Assembly: GCF_029948085.1 (NCBI RefSeq)
Contig: NZ_JARZZP010000005.1
Coordinates: 94,548 to 158,547, forward strand
Reading direction: 5' to 3'
Length of the DNA: 64,000 nucleotides
Origin: Streptococcus taonis
GTDB taxonomy: Bacteria; Bacillota; Bacilli; Lactobacillales; Streptococcaceae
This document shows, piece by piece, positions 9,233 through 17,777 of the stretch; within the stretch, counting starts at the first letter, position 1; the number at the start of each line of letters is the position of its first letter. A model generated the notes under the pieces. It had not been told where the DNA came from and searched no databases. It saw only the letters and a program-made list of their open reading frames with translations. The position numbers and the translations under genes are program-made.

Positions 9233-9706
9233 ATGAATCGAAAAACATTACTAAGCTTGGGAGTGCTTTTATACAGTCTTTGTATCGTCTGTTTTTGCTT
9301 TACTCCCCAACCTCAACTTCCTACAGGAGTGGAAACTCCAGGTATTCAAACTTTTGGACGCCTGGTTTTTCTTTTGACGCCTTTTAACTCCTTTTGGAAA
9401 CTGGGTGAAGTAACAAGCCTTTTACAGCTGTTTTGGATTTTTTTGCAGAATGCCTTAAATATCCTCTTGCTTTTTCCATTGATTTTCCAGCTTCTCTATC
9501 TCAATCCTAGATTAAGAAAAACGAAGAAAGTGATTTTGGTAAGCTTTTTATTGAGCTTAAGCATCGAGTGCACACAATTAGTTTTGGATTTTTTCTTTGA
9601 TTTTAATCGGGTCTTTGAGATTGATGATTTGTGGACCAACACTTTGGGTGGCTACCTAGCTTGGATCCTCTATAAACTACTACATAAAAATAAGATAAGG
9701 AATTAA
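9233..9706 (+). CDS. VanZ family membrane protein
   Basis: 157 aa with about four hydrophobic helices and the conserved VanZ segments SIECTQL (about 103-109) and DLWTNTLGGYLAW near the C-terminus. In enterococci VanZ lowers teicoplanin susceptibility; chromosomal streptococcal members are of unknown role, probably in the envelope. It is embedded between rlmN (one-base gap) and an ABC-F gene (one-base gap) and is translationally coupled to both. No glycopeptide resistance genes are nearby. Confidence 0.88.
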   Translation: MNRKTLLSLGVLLYSLCIVCFCFTPQPQLPTGVETPGIQTFGRLVFLLTPFNSFWKLGEVTSLLQLFWIFLQNALNILLLFPLIFQLLYLNPRLRKTKKVILVSFLLSLSIECTQLVLDFFFDFNRVFEIDDLWTNTLGGYLAWILYKLLHKNKIRN

Positions 9707-9707
9707 A

Positions 9708-11249
9708 ATGAGTATCTTAGAAGTTAAAAATTTGAGTCACGGTTTTGGTGATCGTGCGATTTTTGAAGACGTATCCTTCCGTCTCCTCAAAGGTGAACAT
9801 ATCGGTTTGGTTGGTGCCAATGGTGAAGGAAAATCAACCTTCATGAGCATTGTGACTGGTAAAATGTTACCGGATGAAGGTAAGGTGGAATGGTCTAAAT
9901 ATGTGACAGCTGGCTACCTAGATCAGCATGCTGTGCTTAAAGAAGGCCAAACTGTTCGTGACGTTCTTCGTACAGCTTTTGACGAATTATTTAAAGCCGA
10001 AGCACGTATCAATGAACTCTATATGGAAATGGCAGAAGAGGGCGCTGATATTGATGCATTGATGGAAGAAGTTGGAGAACTCCAAGATCGTTTGGAAAGT
10101 CGTGATTTCTATACCTTAGATGCTAAGATCGATGAGGTAGCGCGTGCCCTTGGTGTCATGGATTTTGGGATGGATACGGATGTAACAGCCTTGTCAGGTG
10201 GACAAAGAACCAAGGTACTTTTGGCCAAACTCCTTCTTGAAAAACCTGATATCTTGCTTCTGGACGAGCCAACCAACTACTTGGATGCTGAACATATCGA
10301 CTGGCTCAAGCGTTATCTTCAAAACTATGAGAATGCCTTTGTCCTCATTTCTCACGATATTCCATTCCTCAACGACGTTATCAATATCGTCTATCATGTA
10401 GAAAATCAGCAGTTGACTCGTTATTCAGGCGATTACTACCAGTTCCAAGAAGTCTATGCCATGAAGAAATCACAGTTGGAAGCAGCCTATGAGCGTCAAC
10501 AGAAAGAAATTGCGGATCTCAAGGATTTCGTAGCCCGTAATAAGGCGCGTGTTGCTACTCGTAACATGGCTATGTCTCGTCAAAAGAAATTAGACAAGAT
10601 GGATATCATCGAACTTCAAAGTGAGAAACCAAAGCCATCCTTTGAATTCAAAACAGCTCGTACACCTGGACGCTTTATCTTCCAAGCCAAGGACTTGCAG
10701 ATTGGTTACGACCGTCCCCTTACTAAACCCTTAAACCTCACCTTTGAGCGCAATCAAAAGGTTGCTATCATCGGTGCCAATGGTATCGGGAAAACAACCC
10801 TCTTGAAGAGTCTTTTGGGGATTATTCCACCTATTGCTGGGGAAGTTGAGCGTGGTGACTACCTAGAACTTGGCTACTTTGAACAAGAAGTGGAAGGTGG
10901 CAATCGCCAAACACCACTAGAAGCGGTATGGAATGCCTTTCCAGCGCTCAATCAAGCAGAAGTTCGTGCAGCCCTTGCCCGCTGTGGCTTGACGACTAAG
11001 CACATCGAAAGCCAGATTCAGGTCTTGTCAGGTGGGGAACAAGCCAAGGTTCGTTTCTGTCTCCTGATGAACCGTGAGAACAATGTCCTTGTTCTAGATG
11101 AACCTACCAACCACTTGGATGTGGATGCTAAGGATGAGCTCAAACGAGCTCTAAAAGAGTATAAGGGCTCAATCCTTATGGTTTGCCACGAACCAGACTT
11201 CTATGAAGGCTGGATGGACCAAATCTGGGACTTCAATGAGTTGACATAA
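9708..11249 (+). CDS. ABC-F family ribosome-associated ATPase
   Basis: 513 aa with two fused ABC domains and no membrane segment, the ABC-F arrangement. Domain 1 has GANGEGKST (about 37) and LSGGQRTK; domain 2 has GANGIGKTT (about 355) and LSGGEQAK; both have LDEPTN Walker B motifs. The interdomain linker (about 245-310), rich in K/R and E, corresponds to the P-site tRNA-interacting motif. Members act in translation and some protect ribosomes from antibiotics; this one looks like the housekeeping YbiT/YkpA type. The last switch histidine lies in VCHEPDFY instead of the usual SHDR, as in that subgroup. A terminator follows. Confidence 0.92.
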   Translation: MSILEVKNLSHGFGDRAIFEDVSFRLLKGEHIGLVGANGEGKSTFMSIVTGKMLPDEGKVEWSKYVTAGYLDQHAVLKEGQTVRDVLRTAFDELFKAEARINELYMEMAEEGADIDALMEEVGELQDRLESRDFYTLDAKIDEVARALGVMDFGMDTDVTALSGGQRTKVLLAKLLLEKPDILLLDEPTNYLDAEHIDWLKRYLQNYENAFVLISHDIPFLNDVINIVYHVENQQLTRYSGDYYQFQEVYAMKKSQLEAAYERQQKEIADLKDFVARNKARVATRNMAMSRQKKLDKMDIIELQSEKPKPSFEFKTARTPGRFIFQAKDLQIGYDRPLTKPLNLTFERNQKVAIIGANGIGKTTLLKSLLGIIPPIAGEVERGDYLELGYFEQEVEGGNRQTPLEAVWNAFPALNQAEVRAALARCGLTTKHIESQIQVLSGGEQAKVRFCLLMNRENNVLVLDEPTNHLDVDAKDELKRALKEYKGSILMVCHEPDFYEGWMDQIWDFNELT

Positions 11250-11277
11250 AAAGAGAATCCCGCAAAACTAGAATAGG

Positions 11278-11308
11278 AAAAAGCCAAGTCTGGGTGACTT
11301 GGCTTTTT
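11278..11308 (+). terminator. Intrinsic terminator, probably bidirectional
   Basis: Stem AAAAGCCAAGTC/GACTTGGCTTTT with T tracts on both strands, between the convergent ABC-F and zinc-ribbon genes. Confidence 0.85.
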
Positions 11309-11310
11309 GG

Positions 11311-11549
11311 CTAGTAATTCAAATAGGTTTCAATATCAGATTTTTGGATTTCTTTACCGAAGTGACAAATTGGGCAAGAAACGAAATAAGTTTTTCCGTA
11401 AGGAAAGAGTGGAATCCAGTAAAGGGTAAACTTACGTCCAGTTTCTGAAATTTCCCAAGTGTTGGCATTGTTACAGTGACCACACTCGATAGTGGTTTGA
11501 GTATGTCCTAAGACCTTTTGGTAACCTTTCGACCCCAGAATAAAATCAT
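11311..11549 (-). pseudogene. Zinc-ribbon domain protein, frameshifted
   Basis: Read from the ATG at 11549 (AAGGAG upstream) the frame gives MILFWGRKV and then shifts. The other frame continues from YQKVLGHTQ through a CxxC pair (ECGHCNN) and a second pair (SCPICHFG) to a stop at 11311. The gene is 239 bases, one short of 80 codons. Adding one T in the GGTTAC at 11521-11526 restores a 79-residue four-cysteine zinc-ribbon protein. Without it translation stops after 15 residues. The role of the intact protein is unknown. Confidence 0.75.
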
Positions 11550-11577
11550 TTTCACATCTCCTTATTTTGGGGCCATA

Positions 11578-12384
11578 CTATTTTTTACTGAAATCGTAGT
11601 CCTTAACAATTTCAATGCTGTCAATAGTGATAGCAGTAGTTGGTTTGTCTTTTTCGTCTTTTTCAGCCTTGGCAATCTTGTCAACAACATCCATACCGTC
11701 GATGACTTGACCAAAGACAGGGTGCTTACCGTCTAGACTAGGATTTCCACCTTCTTTGTAGGCTTCGATAATTTTCTTTGGATAGCTACTTGTAGGGAGT
11801 TTGGCAGAAATATCCGTCGTATTTTGGTTGATGAAGAACTGGCTGCCGTTTGAATTTGGTTGACCAGTATTGGCCATAGAGAGAGAACCACGAATGTTAT
11901 AGAGATACGGAGAGATTTCGCTTTTGAAACCAGTTCCCTGGTCTTTAGTCTTGTCCTTATCATGCCAGATGGATTCACCACCAGTACCATCCCCTTTTGG
12001 ATCACCAGTCTGGACCATGAAGCCATCGATCACTCGGTGGAAGGTAACGCCATTATAGTAGCCTTCTTTTGCGTGAGTTAGGAAATTTTCAACCGCAAGT
12101 GGAGCTAGCTTTGGAAAGAGTTTGATGCGGATATCTCCTTGACTGGTGTGGAGAATGACTTCAGCTTCGTCTTCAGCAACTTCTTTAGATAGTTGCGGGA
12201 AATTGGCATTTTCATTTGTCAAGGCATCTTTGAGATCCTTGGCAGATTGGGCGGCTGCTTTGGAACTTTCTTCGGCAGCCAAGCTAGAATCTACATAGTC
12301 ATCCCCTCGCAGACTACGTTGGATACTGCTACATCCAGCAAGGGCAAAAGTTGATATTAATAGAAGTGTTGCTATTTTTTTCAT
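11578..12384 (-). CDS. slrA: Peptidyl-prolyl isomerase lipoprotein SlrA (cyclophilin type)
   Basis: 268 aa from the ATG at 12384, chosen because AAAGGATT lies just upstream and a lipoprotein signal follows; the frame is open 10 codons further. The lipobox is ALAGC with the modified cysteine at C18. The cyclophilin domain (about 78-260) has the catalytic [15 protein letters not shown] block and GSQFFI. Surface-anchored rotamase that speeds proline isomerisation in exported proteins; in S. pneumoniae SlrA is known to promote colonisation. A single-gene unit running toward the zinc-ribbon remnant. Confidence 0.95.
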   Translation of the reverse strand: MKKIATLLLISTFALAGCSSIQRSLRGDDYVDSSLAAEESSKAAAQSAKDLKDALTNENANFPQLSKEVAEDEAEVILHTSQGDIRIKLFPKLAPLAVENFLTHAKEGYYNGVTFHRVIDGFMVQTGDPKGDGTGGESIWHDKDKTKDQGTGFKSEISPYLYNIRGSLSMANTGQPNSNGSQFFINQNTTDISAKLPTSSYPKKIIEAYKEGGNPSLDGKHPVFGQVIDGMDVVDKIAKAEKDEKDKPTTAITIDSIEIVKDYDFSKK

Positions 12385-12455
12385 GGTAATCCTTTCAAAA
12401 ATCATTTCTACCATTGTACCCTAATTGAAAGTGGATTTCAAATATTCAATTGTGA

Positions 12456-13268
12456 TCATTCCGATAGTACATACAATTTTATGGCCTTACTTACCCCATT
12501 TTGATCATTAGAATCTGTTACTTTATTTGCACAGACTTTAACATCCGTAGGAGCATTTCCCATTGCAACACCAAGTCCAGCGGTCTCAATCATTGGAATA
12601 TCGTTATAATTATCTCCAATACTCATAATTTCAGTGAGTGATAGTTGATAATAGTTGGCTAATTCTAACAGAGCTTGTTTTTTTGAGACTTGATTGTGTG
12701 TGACTTCAAGATAGTTATCCTTCGAAAGGTAAAAGTCAGTTTGAGGGAAATCCATGGTTGCTAATGTCTCTTTAAGTTTCTGGATAGTAGCTGCGTTATC
12801 TATTAGTAAAAGTTTATGAATAAGATTCTTTTCTTCCTGAAGAAAATCTGCTAGTGAAGTAACTTTTGGGCTCTCTCCAGTAATCTGTGCTTCAATTTCT
12901 ACCCATTTATCTAAAGTATTTACGTACCAATCTTTTCCAGAATAAACATTAATTGAAACTGTCGGAAATTCTTTTTTTAAAAAATCATGTAGTAAGAGTA
13001 ATTCCTTTTTATTAATAGTATGCTGACTCAGAATTTTATCTCCTTTACTAATGAGAGCACCATTATAACTTGCAATTGGAAAATCTGTGATTCCAAGTTC
13101 TTTCGAAATTGGAGCTATACCAAGAGGAGAGCGAGCAGAAGCTAGAACAAAAGGGATGTCACTTTGTTTCAAAAGTGGCATCAGTTCTATCAAATGAGAA
13201 TCTAATTGGTGATTTTTATCCAAAATAGTGCCATCAATATCACTTATGATTAACTTTATTACTGACAT
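12456..13268 (-). CDS. HAD-superfamily Cof-type phosphatase
   Basis: 270 aa from the ATG at 13268, which has AAAGGAG at the right distance; a longer frame overlaps the upstream regulator. HAD motif I is DIDGTIL (about residues 9-15, nucleophile and acid aspartates), motif II is in VLASARS, and the late GDNYNDIPMI is motif III/IV. The large C2 cap between places it in the Cof (type IIB) group, which dephosphorylates sugar phosphates or flavin/PLP-type cofactors. It directly follows a DeoR regulator in the same operon, so it is probably controlled by a phosphorylated sugar. Substrate unknown. Confidence 0.9.
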   Translation of the reverse strand: MSVIKLIISDIDGTILDKNHQLDSHLIELMPLLKQSDIPFVLASARSPLGIAPISKELGITDFPIASYNGALISKGDKILSQHTINKKELLLLHDFLKKEFPTVSINVYSGKDWYVNTLDKWVEIEAQITGESPKVTSLADFLQEEKNLIHKLLLIDNAATIQKLKETLATMDFPQTDFYLSKDNYLEVTHNQVSKKQALLELANYYQLSLTEIMSIGDNYNDIPMIETAGLGVAMGNAPTDVKVCANKVTDSNDQNGVSKAIKLYVLSE

Positions 13269-13281
13269 ATGTTTCTCCTTT

Positions 13282-14025
13282 TTAAAATAGAATAGTTGTT
13301 TTACCATCTAAAGATTGTTGAATTTCTATGTCGGGTTCTTTGTCTGTAATCCAATAATCAAAATCAGTAAGTTCGGAAAGAATATAATGAGAGTGTTTGT
13401 TTATCTTGCTGGTTTCAGCTAACAAGACGCGAATTTTACTGGTTTTAAATGCTCTTTTTTTCATTAGAACATCTTCTTGATCCTCAAAGCTAACTTGTCC
13501 GTCTGAAAGACTAGCTGCACCAAAAAATGCTAAGTCAAATTTAATTCTATTCAAAGATTCGGATTCTTCTAATGAGTAATAGAAACGATTCTTTTTATGA
13601 AATCGTCCACCGATAATGTGAAAATCGACATTTTCGTTTTCTCCTAAGACCAGTGCATTATCCAATGAATGGCTGAAAATAGTAACTTTTTTATCTGTTA
13701 TTTTTGCTAACTCAAGTACAGTTGTTGAAACATCATAGAAAATTAATTGTGAATCAGAAATAAGTTGGGTAGCTAAATGAGCAATTTTCTCTTTTTCTTT
13801 GGAAGACTGTTCTGCTCGACCTTTATAACCAAGAATCCTTTGTTTTTGGATTGGCAATAAACCTCCATGAGTTCTTTTTGCTCGTTTCTCCTTTGCGAGA
13901 ATAGCAAAATCTCTACGGATGGTATCTTTGGAAACATGGAAATGGTCAACCATTTCTTTTGCTGATAGACTTCCTCTATCCTCTAAAAGTTTAATGATTT
14001 CTTCTAATCGTTGTTCTTGGTACAT
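13282..14025 (-). CDS. DeoR-family transcriptional regulator
   Basis: 247 aa from the ATG at 14025 (AGAGGG upstream); the frame is open 17 codons further without a ribosome site. The N-terminal winged helix (about 1-60) has the family recognition region SAKEMVDHFHVSKDTIRRDFAIL. The C-terminal DeoRC sensor domain (about 75-240) has the YDVSTTVLELA and DLAFFGAAS segments that bind phosphorylated sugars. First gene of a two-gene operon with a Cof-type phosphatase 13 bases downstream. It most likely represses its own operon and a sugar pathway elsewhere. Confidence 0.9.
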   Translation of the reverse strand: MYQEQRLEEIIKLLEDRGSLSAKEMVDHFHVSKDTIRRDFAILAKEKRAKRTHGGLLPIQKQRILGYKGRAEQSSKEKEKIAHLATQLISDSQLIFYDVSTTVLELAKITDKKVTIFSHSLDNALVLGENENVDFHIIGGRFHKKNRFYYSLEESESLNRIKFDLAFFGAASLSDGQVSFEDQEDVLMKKRAFKTSKIRVLLAETSKINKHSHYILSELTDFDYWITDKEPDIEIQQSLDGKTTILF

Positions 14026-14111
14026 ATGAATTCCCTCTTTTAATACTAATATACCTCTTTCGTAAGCGATTGTCAATAAATGTAATGATTTATAAGTGTT
14101 TTGATTGATTT

Positions 14112-14138
14112 ATAAAAAAATCAACCTGACTTGGTTGA
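14112..14138 (-). terminator. Intrinsic terminator after a 24-codon ORF
   Basis: On the minus strand AATCAACC/GGTTGATT with a six-base loop and a T7 tract, beginning one base after the small ORF's stop. Confidence 0.8.
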
Positions 14139-14213
14139 TTAAAGATTCTTCTTTGGATGGCGGTCAATGATTGCCTGATGGTCCTTGTAAATGTTATCTA
14201 GACTAGTATTCAT
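14139..14213 (-). CDS. Possible 24-aa peptide
   Basis: A 24-codon frame (MNTSLDNIYKDHQ to HPKKNL) with a good ribosome site (AAAGAGAAACTTT) and an intrinsic terminator directly after the stop, so it looks like a complete transcription unit. The peptide is charged, with no signal sequence or membrane segment. It lies between the divergent deoR-type gene and rpsP. It could be a small protein, a remnant, or a short RNA. No homology claim is made. Confidence 0.4.
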   Translation of the reverse strand: MNTSLDNIYKDHQAIIDRHPKKNL

Positions 14214-14297
14214 AAAGTTTCTCTTTCTAATTTATCTCTATTAGTCTAACAAATTTCTAAAAAATTTAAAAATTTTAAAGTCTGTCAAGTTTTTTTC

Positions 14298-14325
14298 TTG
14301 ACACCTCTCAGAAATCTGCTATAAT
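14298..14325 (+). promoter_or_regulatory. Promoter of rpsP-khpA
   Basis: Consensus TTGACA and TATAAT separated by 16 bases, with a TGC extended -10. About 68 bases of 5' leader precede rpsP. Confidence 0.9.
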
Positions 14326-14392
14326 AGAACATGTGCTAAATAGCTCAGCTATTTCACCGAACTAAAAAAATAAAAGAAAAGAGATATTAAAA

Positions 14393-14665
14393 ATGGCAGT
14401 AAAAATCCGTTTGACTCGTATGGGTTCTAAGAAAAAACCTTTCTACCGTATTAACGTAGCAGATTCACGTTCACCACGTGACGGACGTTTCATCGAAACA
14501 GTTGGAACTTACAACCCACTTGTTGCTGAAAACCAAGTAACTTTGAAAGAAGACCGCGTTCTTGCATGGTTGGCTGATGGAGCTCAACCTTCAGATACAG
14601 TACGCAACATCCTTTCAAAAGAAGGCGTATTGAAGAAATTCCACGATTCTAAATTCTCTAAATAA
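14393..14665 (+). CDS. rpsP: 30S ribosomal protein S16
   Basis: 90 aa, full length, with the invariant N-terminus ([19 protein letters not shown]) and the [14 protein letters not shown] block. S16 binds the 5' domain of 16S rRNA and is needed for 30S assembly. It has a consensus promoter and a separate ribosome site (AAAGAGATATTAAAA). khpA follows by 19 bases. The wider group rpsP-khpA-rimM-trmD is the conserved ribosome-maturation cluster. Confidence 0.98.
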   Translation: MAVKIRLTRMGSKKKPFYRINVADSRSPRDGRFIETVGTYNPLVAENQVTLKEDRVLAWLADGAQPSDTVRNILSKEGVLKKFHDSKFSK

Positions 14666-14684
14666 TTCTAAAGTAGGTTGACAG

Positions 14685-14924
14685 ATGGATACGATTGAAA
14701 ATCTCATTATTGCAATTGTGAAACCTTTGATTTCACAACCAGATGCCTTAACTATCAAGATTGAAGATACACCAGAATTTTTGGAGTATCATTTGGATCT
14801 TGACCAAAGCGATGTGGGTCGTGTGATTGGTCGTAAGGGTCGCACTATCTCTGCGATAAGAACGATTGTCTACTCTGTCCCAACTGAAGACAAAAAAGTA
14901 AGAATCGTTATTGATGAAAAATAA
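14685..14924 (+). CDS. khpA: KhpA, KH-domain RNA-binding protein
   Basis: 79 aa with one KH domain; the RNA-contacting GxxG loop is IGRKGRT (about 48-54). In S. pneumoniae KhpA pairs with KhpB/EloR and affects cell elongation and division as well as RNA binding. Co-transcribed with rpsP and followed by a strong terminator that starts at its stop codon. Confidence 0.95.
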   Translation: MDTIENLIIAIVKPLISQPDALTIKIEDTPEFLEYHLDLDQSDVGRVIGRKGRTISAIRTIVYSVPTEDKKVRIVIDEK

Positions 14925-14952
14925 AAAAGCGGGACGGATGTCTCGCTTTTTT
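14923..14952 (+). terminator. Intrinsic terminator after khpA
   Basis: AAAAAAGCGGGAC/GTCTCGCTTTTTT hairpin with a four-base loop. Confidence 0.9.
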
Positions 14953-14966
14953 GCTAGGAGTAGGAT

Positions 14967-15408
14967 ATGAAGGATTTAACGTTTAGACAATTACAAGACT
15001 AGTTATACTCAATGAAAATCAAAGAGCAAACTAGGAAGCTAGCCGCAGGCTGTACTGGAGTACGGCAAGGTGAAGCTGACGTAGTTTGAATTTGATTTTC
15101 GAAGAGTATTACTCGAACATTACCAGTAGTCTCGGACTGAGGAAGGTCTTTTTATCAAGCTAGTGGAGGAAGTTGGAGAAGTCGCTGAGGTTTTAAATGG
15201 ACGCTCTGGTCGAAAAGAAGGGGTTCAGGATTCTAACGAGGAACTTGCCAAAGAACTTGCTGATATCATTCACTACACCGTCGCAATTGCAGCCATCAAC
15301 GACATTGATCTAACCAAGACTATTTTTGAAAAAGACAAAAAGGCAGCTATCTAATATCAGCATGAACGAGATTTGGAAGGATATTTAGAAGCCGAGGGTC
15401 AGAACTAG
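14967..15408 (+). pseudogene. MazG-like nucleotide pyrophosphohydrolase, interrupted by BOX and a nonsense codon
   Basis: The ATG at 14967 (AGGAGTAGGAT upstream) starts MKDLTFRQLQD, then the frame ends in TAG where a BOX element is inserted. After the BOX the MazG-like core resumes: LVEEVGEVAEVLNGR and NEELAKELADIIHYTVAIA carry the EExxE and ExxD metal-binding motifs. A second lesion, TAA at 15352-15354, ends the frame before a further in-frame tail (YQHERDLEGYLEAEG) that reaches a stop at 15408. Members hydrolyse NTPs or dNTPs. Two independent lesions indicate a true pseudogene; a 63-codon internal frame might still be translated. Confidence 0.85.
15005..15109 (-). repeat. BOX element (boxA-boxC, no boxB) inside a gene
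   Basis: About 105 bp, inverted relative to the first copy: it begins ATACTCAATGAAAATC and ends TTTTCGAAGAGTAT, with the boxA core TACGGCAAGGTGAAGCTGACG. The boxB module is absent. It splits the MazG-like gene. Confidence 0.93.
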
Positions 15409-15422
15409 CTTTTTTCTCCAAC

Positions 15423-15451
15423 TTGTGAAAATACCTAGAACGTGATAAAAT
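15423..15451 (+). promoter_or_regulatory. Predicted promoter of rimM-trmD
   Basis: TTGTGA and TAAAAT separated by 17 bases, TGA extended -10, about 29 bases before the rimM start. Confidence 0.6.
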
Positions 15452-15479
15452 AAAGGGAGAAACATACACAGGAGATCAA

Positions 15480-15998
15480 ATGAACTATTTTAACGTTGGA
15501 AAAATCGTCAATACGCAAGGTTTGCAAGGTGAGATGAGAGCCTTATCTGTGACGGATTTTTCGGAAGAACGCTTTAAAAAAGGTGCAGAGCTGGCCTTGT
15601 TTGATGAGAAGGATCAATTTGTTAAAACTGTGACTATAGCAAGTCACCGTAAGCATAAAAACTTTGATATCATCAAATTTAAGGATATGTATCACATCAA
15701 TGATATCGAAAAATACAAGGGCTACAGTTTGAAGGTTGCGGAAGAAAACCTTAATGACCTGGATGAGGGTGAATTTTACTATCACGAGATTATTGGACTA
15801 GAGGTCTACGAGGGTGACAACTTGATTGGAACCATTAAGGAAATCTTGCAACCAGGGGCCAATGATGTTTGGGTAGTTAAGCGTAAGGGAAAACGTGATC
15901 TGCTTTTACCATATATCCCACCGGTCGTGCTCAATGTTGATATTCCGAATAAACGGGTTGATGTGGAAATCTTAGAAGGGTTAGACGATGAAGATTGA
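15480..15998 (+). CDS. rimM: Ribosome maturation factor RimM
   Basis: 172 aa. The N-terminal RimM domain (about 1-85) begins [17 protein letters not shown], and a PRC-barrel (about 92-170) has [13 protein letters not shown] and [10 protein letters not shown]. RimM binds S19 and helps mature the 30S head. The ribosome site AGGAGATCAA precedes the ATG. The last 11 bases overlap the start of trmD, so the two are translationally coupled, the usual arrangement. Confidence 0.97.
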   Translation: MNYFNVGKIVNTQGLQGEMRALSVTDFSEERFKKGAELALFDEKDQFVKTVTIASHRKHKNFDIIKFKDMYHINDIEKYKGYSLKVAEENLNDLDEGEFYYHEIIGLEVYEGDNLIGTIKEILQPGANDVWVVKRKGKRDLLLPYIPPVVLNVDIPNKRVDVEILEGLDDED

Positions 15999-16707
15999 TA
16001 TTTTAACCCTCTTTCCAGAGATGTTTTCTCCACTAGAACATTCTATCGTTGGAAAGGCACGTGAAAAAGGGCTCTTGGATATCCAGTATCATAATTTTCG
16101 TGACTATGCTGAAAAGGCTCGTCATGTTGATGACGAACCCTACGGTGGTGGTCAAGGCATGTTGCTACGTGCGCAACCAATATTTGATGCCTTTGATGCT
16201 ATTCAAAAGAAAAATCCGCGCGTGATCCTTTTGGATCCTGCTGGTAAGCAGTTTGACCAAGCTTATGCTGAAGATTTAGCACAAGAAGAGGAACTCATCT
16301 TTATCTGTGGTCACTACGAGGGCTATGATGAACGCATTAAGACCTTGGTAACAGATGAGATTTCCCTAGGTGATTATGTGCTAACTGGAGGAGAATTGGC
16401 GGCTATGACCATGATTGATGCGACGGTTCGCTTGATACCAGAAGTAATTGGGAAGGAAACCAGTCACCAAGATGATAGCTTTTCATCTGGGCTCCTTGAA
16501 TATCCTCAGTACACTCGTCCTTATGATTATCGTGGAATGGTGGTTCCAGAAGTGCTTATGAGTGGGCATCATGAGAAGATTCGCCAATGGCGTCTCTATG
16601 AAAGTCTCAAAAAAACTTATGAGCGTAGACCAGATTTGTTGGAAAATTATGAATTAACAGTAGAAGAAGCTAAAATGTTAGCGGACATTAAAGAAAATAC
16701 AAATTAA
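15988..16707 (+). CDS. trmD: tRNA (guanine37-N1)-methyltransferase TrmD
   Basis: 239 aa SPOUT enzyme that methylates G37 of tRNAs reading C-starting codons and so prevents +1 frameshifting. The SAM-binding trefoil knot is visible as [22 protein letters not shown] and [26 protein letters not shown] near residue 50 and the [13 protein letters not shown] tail are characteristic. Overlaps rimM by 11 bases. Confidence 0.98.
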   Translation: MKIDILTLFPEMFSPLEHSIVGKAREKGLLDIQYHNFRDYAEKARHVDDEPYGGGQGMLLRAQPIFDAFDAIQKKNPRVILLDPAGKQFDQAYAEDLAQEEELIFICGHYEGYDERIKTLVTDEISLGDYVLTGGELAAMTMIDATVRLIPEVIGKETSHQDDSFSSGLLEYPQYTRPYDYRGMVVPEVLMSGHHEKIRQWRLYESLKKTYERRPDLLENYELTVEEAKMLADIKENTN

Positions 16708-16719
16708 AAGGAGAAGCCT

Positions 16720-17058
16720 ATGCAAGTCATTAAACGTGATGGACAAGTTGCCGACTTTGATCCAGATAAAATCTATCAAGCCATTCTCAAAGCTGCTCAA
16801 ACGGTTTATGTTTTGACAGATGATTTACGTCAAAATCTAGCTCAGGTAACTAAGAAAGTTGTCTTGGATCTAGAAGAGGCAAAAGTGGAGCGTGCGACAA
16901 TCAGCATGATTCAATCAATGGTTGAGCATCGCTTGCTTGGTGCAGGTTACATCACCATCGCTGAACACTATATCTCTTACCGTTTGCAACGGGATTTAGA
17001 GAGAAGTGGTTACGGAGAACATATTGCTGTTCATCTTCATTTTGAACAAATCCGTTAA
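16720..17058 (+). CDS. Stand-alone ATP-cone domain protein
   Basis: 112 aa consisting of little more than an ATP-cone: VIKRDGQVADFDPDKIYQAI at the N-terminus is the nucleotide-binding hallmark found at the front of ribonucleotide reductases and in NrdR. Unlike NrdR there is no zinc finger (no cysteine pairs), and unlike NrdA/NrdD no reductase follows. It sits 12 bases after trmD with AAAGGAGAAG and ends in a terminator. It may sense ATP/dATP and act on another protein; the role is unknown. Confidence 0.8.
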   Translation: MQVIKRDGQVADFDPDKIYQAILKAAQTVYVLTDDLRQNLAQVTKKVVLDLEEAKVERATISMIQSMVEHRLLGAGYITIAEHYISYRLQRDLERSGYGEHIAVHLHFEQIR

Positions 17059-17061
17059 TAG

Positions 17062-17100
17062 AAAAGAGTGAGATGAAGAAAACTCATCTCACTCTTTCTT
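17062..17100. terminator. Bidirectional intrinsic terminator
   Basis: AAGAGTGAGATGA/TCATCTCACTCTT hairpin between the convergent ATP-cone gene and the next minus-strand gene, whose stop codon lies within it. Confidence 0.85.
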
Positions 17101-17409
17101 AAATCGATTTTTTTGGGCAGTTTGGACAGTTGAGGGAACAAAACTTATTTTTCGAATATCTGGGATTCGAATAATGCGGGTCACATTTTTTGCAAAATTT
17201 TTAACGATAATTTGCTGGCGGTCTGTATCAAATTTGATGATATCCCCTGTAAAACTTGTATCTGAAAAAATAATGTGGACAGCAGTTTTTTTCAGGAGTG
17301 CCTCTTTAATGGCACTTGTCAGGGAGTCAGCTTTGGAATGATCTGGTTCTTCTCGTCCGTTGAGAAATCCTTGGAATTTTTGTTGAATATGTTTAAATAA
17401 ATCTTTCAT
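17089..17409 (-). CDS. Conserved hypothetical protein, 106 aa
   Basis: Starts at the ATG at 17409 (GGGAGG seven bases upstream); the frame is open a further 12 codons but without a ribosome site. An N-terminal helical part (about 1-50) precedes a beta-rich region (VHIIFSDTSFTGDIIKFD, then IIVKNFAKNVTRIIRI), reminiscent of a small Sm-like or YolD-like barrel. That is only a resemblance. Basic C-terminus. Monocistronic, with function unknown. Confidence 0.7.
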   Translation of the reverse strand: MKDLFKHIQQKFQGFLNGREEPDHSKADSLTSAIKEALLKKTAVHIIFSDTSFTGDIIKFDTDRQQIIVKNFAKNVTRIIRIPDIRKISFVPSTVQTAQKNRFKKE

Positions 17410-17507
17410 CGGAGCCTCCCTTCTTTTTACCATTATTATATACAATTTTAAAAAAATCTACAAGATTTTACGAATAATCAAGTGAAGACAATTAAAAGGA
17501 GAATACA

Positions 17508-17723
17508 ATGGCAGAATTTACATTTGAAATCGAAGAACACTTACTTACGCTCTCAGAGAATGAAAAAGGTTGGACCAAGGAAATCAATCGTGTCAGCTTT
17601 AATGGGGCACCAGCAAAGTTTGACATTCGTGCTTGGAGTCCAGACCACACTAAGATGGGGAAAGGAATCACCCTCTCAAACGAGGAGTTTCAAGTGATGG
17701 TCGATGCCTTTAAGAATCAATAA
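17508..17723 (+). CDS. YdbC/PC4-like single-stranded nucleic-acid-binding protein
   Basis: 71 aa, matching the bacterial YdbC family of PC4-like ssDNA-binding proteins in length and pattern (KGWTKEINRVSFNGAPAKFDIRAWSPD..KMGKGITLS). These form homodimers that bind single-stranded DNA; the lactococcal member has a known structure. The ribosome site AAAGGAG precedes the ATG. Single gene with its own terminator. Cellular role uncertain. Confidence 0.88.
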   Translation: MAEFTFEIEEHLLTLSENEKGWTKEINRVSFNGAPAKFDIRAWSPDHTKMGKGITLSNEEFQVMVDAFKNQ

Positions 17724-17744
17724 GCAATCATGTAAGAATAATCC

Positions 17745-17777
17745 AAAAGAAGCTGGGAAAAACCCGGCCTCTTTTTA
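17745..17777. terminator. Bidirectional terminator between ydbC-like and bioY
   Basis: Imperfect hairpin around GCTGGG/CCCGGC with flanking A and T runs, between convergent genes. Confidence 0.65.
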
